A program made the translations under genes and the position numbers. 64,000 bases of DNA from Anastrepha obliqua. Its lineage: Eukaryota; Arthropoda; Insecta; Diptera; Tephritidae. The DNA lies in contig NC_072893.1 in assembly GCF_027943255.1 (NCBI RefSeq), forward strand, positions 5,270,001 to 5,334,000, read 5' to 3'. The notes beneath the pieces were generated by a model. It was not told where the DNA came from. It saw nothing but the letters and a program-made list of their open reading frames with translations, and searched no databases. Below are positions 56,770 to 64,000 of this stretch, piece after piece. Position 1 is the stretch's first letter; the number at the start of each line of letters is the position of its first letter.

Positions 56770-56995
56770 CAAATAGATACAAACGCTCCGGCTCTGAAAG
56801 TATTCGATGCGGTACCAGCTGGTGACAGCAAAGGATGAGGGAGATCTCCTCTGCGTTAGAAAGATCAGGTGGAGAAGAATTTCACTTTATGTTTCCTTCT
56901 GCAGCCAGTTAGCACGAGAAAGAAATGATTGGCGCGAATGATACTACCTTCCAGGTACAAAAACCTGGGATTTCTTCTTCCAGGCGGAAAGAAGT
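56770..56995 (+). pseudogene. LINE reverse-transcriptase tail, degraded
   Basis: Plus strand: APALKVFDAVPAGDSKG, then stop-interrupted GDLLCVRKIRWRRI, then QLARERNDW-like. This is the same C-terminal block as at 21001-21262 on the opposite strand, with more decay. Confidence 0.6.
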
Positions 56996-57002
56996 AAGCT
57001 AT

Positions 57003-58100
57003 TAGGTTGAGGAATAAGTTCGTAGCGTTTTTATCAAAATCGTTTATTTAAACAAAAAACAATGATTATATCAATAAGTTAATCAATTATATATTCGCCG
57101 TTGCTGTTTACAACTTCTTCCCACCTCAAAACCAATTTGTTGATGCCGTTCCGCCAAAAAATCGTCTGGTCTGGTGTCAAAGGAGTTGTTGACCCAGTTT
57201 TTAAGAACTTATTTTTTATCGAGGGTAACGCCCTTCATATGGTTTCACAGGGAGCAGAAAAGATGGTAATCGGTCGGTGCAAGGTCCGGAGAATATGGCG
57301 GAAGCTGAAGGACCTCGCATTCGAGCTCTTGGAGTGCGGCTTTGACGACTTGTGCAATATGGGGCCTGCGTTGTCGTGAAGGAGTATTGTTTGACCATGG
57401 CGATCAGGTCTTTTTAGTCAATAGCCTCATTTACGCAGTATAGCTAGGCAACTTAGAGCTTCTTGTTGACCATGGCATTCTGTTCGAGCATTTCCCAGTG
57501 TTCCATGCCCCCCCAGTCCCATCAAACACAGTACATAATCTTCTTTGGATAAAGCTCCGGCTTGGCTTTCGGTTTTGGCATGTTTCCTGGAGCCCATCCC
57601 AAGGACCTTTGCTTCATATTGATATATAGGCACCATTTCTCATCTCCCGTGACGATTCGCTGCAAAAAGCGCTGTTTACATCCGCGTGTTGCTCGATGAC
57701 GGGCGAGATGCTGAAAAGGCGACTTTCTTTATTTTATTCGTTGAGCTCGTGAGGCACACAGGCTCGCAATTTTTTGGTAAATCCCATTGAATGAAGGTGA
57801 TTGAGAATCGTTTTATGATCGCAATTAATTTTTTTCGCCAATTTACGACTGGTTTGGCGACCATTCTCCTTCAAAAGTAACTCGAGACGTTCTTCATCGA
57901 ATTCTACTGCGGAACTTGTTATCGACGTGAAATTCGCCATTTTTGAACTTTCCAAACCATTTTCGTGCTGTATACTCGCCTATGATACCTTCTCTATAAC
58001 GTCGTAAATGTCTCGGACTGCTTCGGCAGCTTTTTGTCGAAAATGTTGAGCAATGCTCACTGAATTCAGGCTTGTCGGTATAAACAAAGAGAAAACAGAT
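57003..58100 (-). pseudogene. Mariner (DD34D) transposase, frameshifted
   Basis: In minus sense: VEFDEERLELLLKENGRQTSRKLAKKINCDHKTILNHLHSMGFT (HTH region). A piece with QRIVTGDEKW-like and VPIYQYEAKVLGM follows, then YSKEDYVLCLMGLGGHGT (expected CVWWDWEG). Next is QTILLHDNAGP, where a deletion removes the following H, and LQLPPYSPDLAPTDYHLF with the final Asp. The left end TAGGTTGAGGAATAAG resembles mariner TIRs; the right TIR is not found. Several frameshifts. Confidence 0.82.
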
Positions 58101-59619
58101 GGCTGAAACCAGATGGATTAGTATACGAATCTATAGAATCGCGGACCAGATTTGGCAGAACTTCAATAAAAATAAAGCCGAAATCCTTTGTGACAGATAT
58201 CCTTTCTTGATCTGATAGTTAGATCAGCAACCACATGTTTGGCGAACATGCGGCTTCAAAGACTTTTTTCATTTCGCAATGACTACCAAAAGTGTAAACT
58301 CGAAAAAAGCAAGCCAGCTTTACTTATTTTATTTACTTGCGCGAACTGCTGCTTCTTCCTACATAGCCATTGTCGACCTCCAAGTGCTCCATGAGAGTTA
58401 TACAAAAGTCCAAGGGGTTGAAGGTAATTGCGGATTGTGACAACTGAAGGCAGGAAAAGGCGCTAATAACCAGCATCTGTTGGGGCTTTCGTGTCATAAA
58501 TCATTTCTATACTTTTTCTGTAAACCTACTAAACTCGCTGCTTTTAACGCTGGTTTTCACGAAATCAAATATAAAAAGCCCTGCATACTAAAACGGTAAA
58601 ATAGTAACATTTTCATAGCTGCAATATTTTATAATGAACACAGAATTTTTATGAGCCGCAGTGCTTCACATACAAGTATACTCGTACAAGTAAGTATGTA
58701 TGTATATTTCCATTTACTCGGATTAGCAGGGTTCGTTTTTGTTTGACCTACTCGCCTACTGATACATATTCACATGCATAGCAACAAACACGCTTAAGAT
58801 ATCAAGTGAAGTTAGCGGTCACTCGATTTGTCATATTTATACACACATACATACATACATACGTCATTCGCAATTGCCTCTCAACGCCCACGCCATTGCC
58901 ATGCCGGCCTGTTGCAGTGGCACATATCACAACAATAGGCGCCTGCTGTTGAAATTCAATGCTCCGCTCGAGTTTCCCTCTCAATTTATTGGTAATGAAA
59001 ATTCAAAACCACGGCCAACCTTGCATTAAAGCAAAAAATTTAATATCGTTTGTAGCAAACGGTCTTCCTCAGTTCCCCTAAACTGGGCCTACCCGGCGGG
59101 TTGCGATTGATGGAATGTTGCGTTCGTGTGGTAAATTGGTTTTGTTGACACTGGTTTCATTATTGCACACGTATTATATCCTTTTCCATTATTATTTTTT
59201 TGTTGTAATTTTAACTGTTTTGTTCATTCGTAGACGGGCAATGAACATGAACGTGAATACGATTGGCCGCCTAATGCGAATAGAAAATTGTTGCGCCGAT
59301 ACATACCGTTGCAGCAATTACATCGACTCCTGTGAAGGAATTATAATATTACAGTATTTTTTTCCATGCGCTACACTTAAAACGCAAGGTTATATTGCTT
59401 ACATATCTTCAGCGAGTTTTTGCAACTACAAGGTGAAGTCCAAAATAAACAAGACTGGCGTCATAGAAATGTTTTTGATGGCGCCATCTTTTTAATGAGT
59501 TAGTGCGTTGGATGTTACATCCCTAGCTGACTTCCAGTGAAAGCTTGGTGACATTCGGTTCAGTGGAAGCGAAATTATTGCGTCTAAAGTGTTAGTACGT
59601 TTGTGTCATCGGTACAAAA
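58101..59619. other. No gene seen
   Basis: A 126-codon frame at 59115-59495 has a hydrophobic start (LVLLTLVSLLHTYYILFHYYFF) but no recognisable family, and I would not call it a gene. The rest is unassigned, with CATACATACATA at 58845. Confidence 0.35.
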
Positions 59620-60450
59620 ATGTGTATCGAACAAAGAGCTATCATCAAATTTTGTTTTAAAATGGGTAAAACTTTTACCGAAACATTAAATTGAAGTAAA
59701 AAGTTGATGGCGATGATTGTCTATCTCGTGCCAGAGTTCATGAGTGGTTTACACGTTTCAGAGATGGTTGTGAGGACATAAATAACAATGAACTACGGAC
59801 CGCTCAAAATCAGTAATCACCGAAAACTCCATCGAAAGTGTTCGTAAATTTATTAAAAATGAACCGAAATATTTTGTTGAAATTCATGAAATCTGAGTTG
59901 AATATCTCCAAAATATCGATTTATTTTAACTGATCATTTGGGCTTACGAAAGGTCTGTGCACGTTTCATTCCGCACAAGTTAACTGAGGACCAAAAATTG
60001 CTCATTAAAGATACGAGAAAAGACGAGAACTTCCTTTACAACATTTTAACGGGTGATGAAACGTGGTGTTTCCAACATGAACCTGAAACTAAGCGTCAAA
60101 GTGCCGAATGGAAGGCCCCAGACGAGGCCCCACTCAAAAATCGCATTTGGAGAAGTCCATACTCATTTGTTTTTACGATTCCAAGGGAATTGTCCCCAAG
60201 GAGTTCGTGCCAACGGGCCAAACAATACAATACAATAATACAATTTTCTATCTTGTGGTTTTGAAGCGTTTGTTGCATCGCATTCGTCGAATTCACCCTG
60301 GATACCGCGAAAAAGTAGTACGTAGACTCTCCAAAAGGTTTGTACCGACATCTTGAAGGACATTCCGGTCAATGACCTGAAACACTCTTTCGAAAAGATC
60401 TTAGATCGCGAAAAATAGTGCATCGAGGCCAGAGGGGACTATTTTTAATA
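59620..60450 (+). pseudogene. Mariner-like transposase, second family
   Basis: Plus-strand pieces: MCIEQRAIIKFCFKMGKTFTETL, then ILTDHLGLRKVCARFIPHKLTEDQKLL. DENFLYNILTGDETWCFQHEPETKRQSAEWKAPDE carries the first catalytic Asp block, TGDE. A shifted LICFYDSKGIVPKEFVPTGQT and KRLLHRIRRIHPGYREK follow. The LLHDNAPSH-type and SPDLAPCD blocks are deleted; a C-terminal LKHSFEKILDRE-like piece closes it. Frames change at least four times. Confidence 0.8.
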
Positions 60451-60733
60451 AATGAACTCGAAGTTATCAGAACAAAGCTCCTGTCGTTTCTATTCTAGCT
60501 TAGTCTTGTTTATTTTGAACTTGTGTATGCACTTACAAATATACTTATTTCGCATTAATGATAATAAAGTAGGTCGGGACCTTCTTCTGCTAGTTAGCGC
60601 ACTTCGTTTTAATGTTTTTATGCCAAAATATTCCATATTACTTTTCAGTTCCCCCACTCAAGAATCTTCCCTCGCTAGATTTCAATAAAAATCGTTCATA
60701 TTCCAATTTTTCTTCACACACTTACATTATAAA

Positions 60734-60984
60734 GGGTGATAAATTGAGAGGTATGGGATTTAAAATTGAAATAAATCAACGAAAATTCAAATTGATTGGG
60801 CAATCTTTATTATTTTTGTGTAGAACCATTCATGACATTTGTTTTTTAAAGATAATTCCTTTCAAATGCAGGCCGCAACTGCGCCATAATTCGGGCATAT
60901 GTAAACACAAACTTTGAATGACTCGAAAATTTGCGCGTACTATACATCCTTTTTTAGGTGTTGGACAAAATTTCTCCTTTCTCA
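60734..60984. mobile_element. Possible mariner-like end fragment
   Basis: AAAGGGTGATAAATTGAGAG after TA resembles the ends of the mariner-like element at 12253 (AAAGGGTGATTTTTT). No partner end found. Weak. Confidence 0.3.
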
Positions 60985-61130
60985 ATTTATAATGTGCGTT
61001 TTGATGCTGTTCGAAGGATCGACAGTTGTAAGCCGACTCTCTACTGTAGATAATTTTAACGAGAAGAGAATTCTCATGGCAGAATGCTCTCGAAGGTTTG
61101 ACATTGCCAATCGAGGCCGAGTAACGTAAT
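60985..61130 (-). mobile_element. tRNA-derived SINE, degraded fragment
   Basis: It shares TTTTGATGCTGTTC, AGTTGTAAGCCGACTC and CATGGCAGAA...CTCGAAGGTTTG with the copies at 40198 and 41942, with many changes. Confidence 0.6.
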
Positions 61131-61649
61131 GTGGCAGAGTACTTCTTGGCATCAGTTGATCGCTACTCTTGTAAATGAGGCGTTATTCTTCTCAATTGCT
61201 TTGCTTTCGTGTGGCTAATTTTCAGTATCCCTGATTTTTATTTTATTAACACTCTTGCGGTTCTACCTTATTACCGTTTACAATTTATTTTACTTTTTTA
61301 TTAGTTTTTTTCCTTTATTCTATTTTCTCTTTGTTATTTGCCTTTTGCTTTGTCTAGCAATATCATAACGGAATGTTACTTTAGAACGTCTAAGTGCGTA
61401 CTCAGCCACCTCAACCTAACCTAACCTCAGTTACCTTATTACCCTCATCGCTTAGCCTACAACTTTTGTTCGTTAAGTCAGTTAATCGGTGTGAGAGGAA
61501 GCATGGCAACAATATATTGTTAGTAATAATCCAATTAAGCCCACAGTCAAGTGCCATATGACTAGTAATAATAAATCTCGATGACTGTTAATTAGTGAAA
61601 GATTTCAGTTCTGGTTCTGTATTGGATTGAAAACCACTGAAACTTCCCT
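61131..61649. other. No gene seen
   Basis: AT-rich. CAACCTAACCTAACCT at about 61410 is a short run only. Confidence 0.4.
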
Positions 61650-62255
61650 TTGTTCCAATGGGCCCCTTTGGCTACATTGAAGTTATTATTAATTATCGTA
61701 ATAATTTGTTTGGTTATTATAAAGCTATCCATATCTGCGGCGAATAATTCGCAAGCCCGGAGAAGGTGGCGATGTATAGGTCCCACGCCTAAAAAACCAC
61801 CAGATAGCATCACGAGTGGCACTGGACTGGACCTCGCAAGGGAGCAAAGGTCGCAGTCGGCCAAAAATCAGTCGATCGAAAGTCGATGCTGCGCGAACTA
61901 GCAGATGACGACATCACATGAGACGGCGCAAAAACAACGGCCCAGAACCGTGTAAAATGGAAGAGGCTCACTGCTTCCGAGCGGAGTGAAGAAGGATATA
62001 AAAAATAGTATATTCAATATAAAGGAACCTTCAAAAGACGCCCTAGATGTTGATAAAACAGGTAAACATTTAGATTCTTTCAAGTTTATTATTCAAAATT
62101 CTGCTCTTGCCAATTATAAATATGTGAAAAATGCCATCATTAAAATGTCCACCAGGAGGACGTCTACAGGTAAACAAGCGAGTCATGAATGCCTAATTGT
62201 GGATAATGTCGAATTATATACATACTTACATATGTTTAAGGCTGCTCAGCAATAA
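61650..62255 (+). other. Possible coding remnant, unidentified
   Basis: Two plus-strand frames in near succession (61650-61901 and 61986-62255). The first has a hydrophobic helix (LLLIIVIICLVIIKL) then a basic, Ser/Gln-rich stretch. The second is polar, Lys/Asp-rich (KEPSKDALDVDKTGKHLDSFKF). I recognise no family. A retroelement gag-like fragment is conceivable but unsupported. Confidence 0.25.
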
Positions 62256-62264
62256 TCTGTGCTA

Positions 62265-62480
62265 TAGCATCAATATTCCCAAAATAACGTCCAGTTTTTG
62301 GTCTGCCAGTCCTTTTCTATCAAAGAAAGAACCAATTTCTTGAAATTTGTTCACCAACATTTGAATTGTCGACCCATTGGGACGATTATTTCAACCAAAA
62401 AATCGGGAATGTTGCGATATGCTCTACGTAACCCTTTACCGCATATGAACCCATGTATGGTATTGCAGTTTTGATTCAAC
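62265..62480 (-). pseudogene. Mariner-like transposase N-terminal remnant
   Basis: In minus sense: a KTGRPKTGRYFGNIDAIAQIIAEQP-like piece, the counterpart of the (R/P)R-x-RTPENIAAV linker of mariner-like proteins, preceded by degraded helix-turn-helix sequence. Short and stop-ridden. Confidence 0.4.
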
Positions 62481-64000
62481 TTTATTTCCAAATTAAGTAT
62501 TATAAAATAATTCAAACTATTTTAATCCATCAAATATATATTTAGCAATAAAAAAACCCCAAAAAAATGTATTGTCTGATTTTATGACATTTCGAAATAA
62601 CCTCACTTTTGTGCAAGTGGGTGAAAAAGCAGAATTCAAGTGCGAGTGATCTATTTTCAAAAATCGATTTTTTACAAAAAAAAAATTTTCATGGGCCCGA
62701 TATTGTCATTTTTCTCCACGAATAATCATTTTTCCGCTTTTTAACTGCTTTTTATACTTTACAACTAGTTTTTATATATGATTTAATATATATTTCTGTA
62801 AAAAAATATATCAAAAACTTTCTCATTATTTTTCTTGTAATACGTCTTATTGATAATTAGAAAATTCTATTTTTACCGTGAAAAAACATTTTTTCAACAC
62901 TTTATTAATTCATGCAGTAAAGGGTTAAATACCGATCATTTTCATACATAAAAGAGGTACCGTCTAGATATTACTCTCTACTGACATCTAGGCGGCCTGA
63001 AAGACCCTTCATACATACATACGTATATTTTATTATAATAAAAATCCAATTTGTGGAAATGTTGAATTTTTCTTTTTTCTATTATCATAAAATATACAAC
63101 ATTTTCCCAAGCGGTATGGTAATATTTTCGTAATGTTTCCTTATACAGGTAATGACGTGGCATTTCTTTCGACTAAAGAAAACACTATAACTGATTTATG
63201 ATGAATGATGTCAATTCGCAAGTGGGACTGATCACACCAACGGTTTTATTTACTTCTCATATTCCTTTCATGAAGTTTCGGTACTTTGATGCTTTTGTAA
63301 ATGTTGAAATAATGGCAAGCTGATTGGTGACGTGTTTATTTTGCGCAATCACGTGTTCGAAATTGAACTATTGCATACATATGTAAATATATACACACAC
63401 ACATGCATAATCTGTGCTCATATAACACGGCGTACAGAATATCACTCTTGTTCGTATGTGAATAAATAGCGCCTTTGTACAAGTTTGATAGCTACATAAG
63501 TAAGGGTATGTACATACATAAATGTGAAACACCAAATTAGTCAGAAAAAATATTATATGTACTAGTTTGCAACTAGAATTCCCTGACTGAAATCGAACTA
63601 GTCCTAAAAATACCAGATTTGTGCAGATACCAGAATATTTAAATAAAATAAAATAGGCATGAAATTTCAAATTACTTCAACCTTTTAATTGGATATCTTG
63701 TAAGCCATTATATATTTATAGATATAACCCCAACTCTCTTTTTATACAGGTAGATATTTTCCTAAGAAAAACGTGCAAAAAAAACGTCGTATAAAAACGT
63801 CATGACAATTTGGGAATATGATCCACAACATTAAAAAATCGTGTAAGATGAAAGTGCATCAAAAATATTCGCATAAAACCCGAAAAAAAAATAATAATGA
63901 AACCTATTGTCAAAGGGTTAACGCATACGCTCACCTGAAGTTTAAGGTGACCGCTATGTCTGCACATTGGAATTTGCCTTTGCATAACGTTCTTGCAAAT
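62481..64000. other. No gene seen
   Basis: AT-rich with poly-A/T runs and CATA microsatellites (about 63010, 63375, 63510). No supportable feature. Confidence 0.4.

Noticed and set aside
59115..59495. 126-codon frame with a hydrophobic start as a membrane protein gene
   Set aside because: T-rich DNA yields such Leu/Phe/Ile runs; no family match and no splice or promoter support.
61405..61425. CCTAACCTAACCT as an interstitial arthropod telomere repeat (TTAGG)n
   Set aside because: Only two to three units; Diptera have lost TTAGG telomeres and such short runs occur by chance.
1..64000. CRISPR arrays, operons or phage-type systems
   Set aside because: Introns, SINEs and eukaryotic transposons show this is an insect nuclear genome; no spaced identical repeats of CRISPR type were seen.

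Overview
The window is nuclear DNA of a fly (Diptera), probably a tephritid fruit fly. It is AT-rich. It holds one well-preserved cellular gene, the nonsense-mediated-decay helicase Upf1, with dipteran-style short introns (55-102 bp). The rest is dominated by mobile-element remains typical of insects. The tephritid guess rests on my memory of the CAA-tailed and tRNA-derived SINE families and has not been tested by a search.

Layout. 1-9.8 kb is a transposon graveyard: a Kolobok-like element with perfect TIRs and TTAA target sites (692-3493), half of a TTAA-type MITE (4687), a short Gypsy-type LTR element with two identical 299-bp LTRs around about 1 kb (5546-7156), and one Helitron nested in another (7228-9816). 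9.8-12.2 kb shows no gene. 12.25-16.6 kb is a deleted mariner-like element split by a 3.4-kb long-TIR transposon with CACAG ends. 17.3-21.3 kb carries a Tc1-like element, an unidentified inverted-repeat segment, a small MITE, a mariner-like pseudogene and a LINE tail.

22992-27010 (minus strand) is Upf1: six exons, about 1,214 codons, all junctions GT-AG and all phases consistent. It encodes the CH zinc domain, the superfamily 1 helicase core and a low-complexity SQ-containing tail.

27-64 kb has no recognisable cellular coding exon. It contains two head-to-tail Harbinger copies, Tc1 and mariner pseudogenes, three SINE families or copies (two insertions with clear target duplications, one nested in another SINE), LINE RNase H and reverse-transcriptase remnants, three complete TTAA-type MITEs, and one promoter-like site with an initiator and a correctly spaced DPE at 42759-42792. 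That site would fit a non-coding first exon of a gene lying further right.

The transposons form a readable nesting history. A MITE and a SINE both sit inside a Tc1 element at 36-38 kb. A MITE sits inside a long-TIR Tc1 at 49.3-51.2 kb. LINE sequence lies between Tc1 ends at 54.4-55.7 kb. Nearly all transposase frames are broken, so the window is mostly non-autonomous or dead copies. I see no new multi-gene system. The best leads are a spliceosomal intron inside a Helitron ORF, the nested insertions, an unidentified inverted-repeat element at 18.9-19.9 kb, and the promoter-like site.
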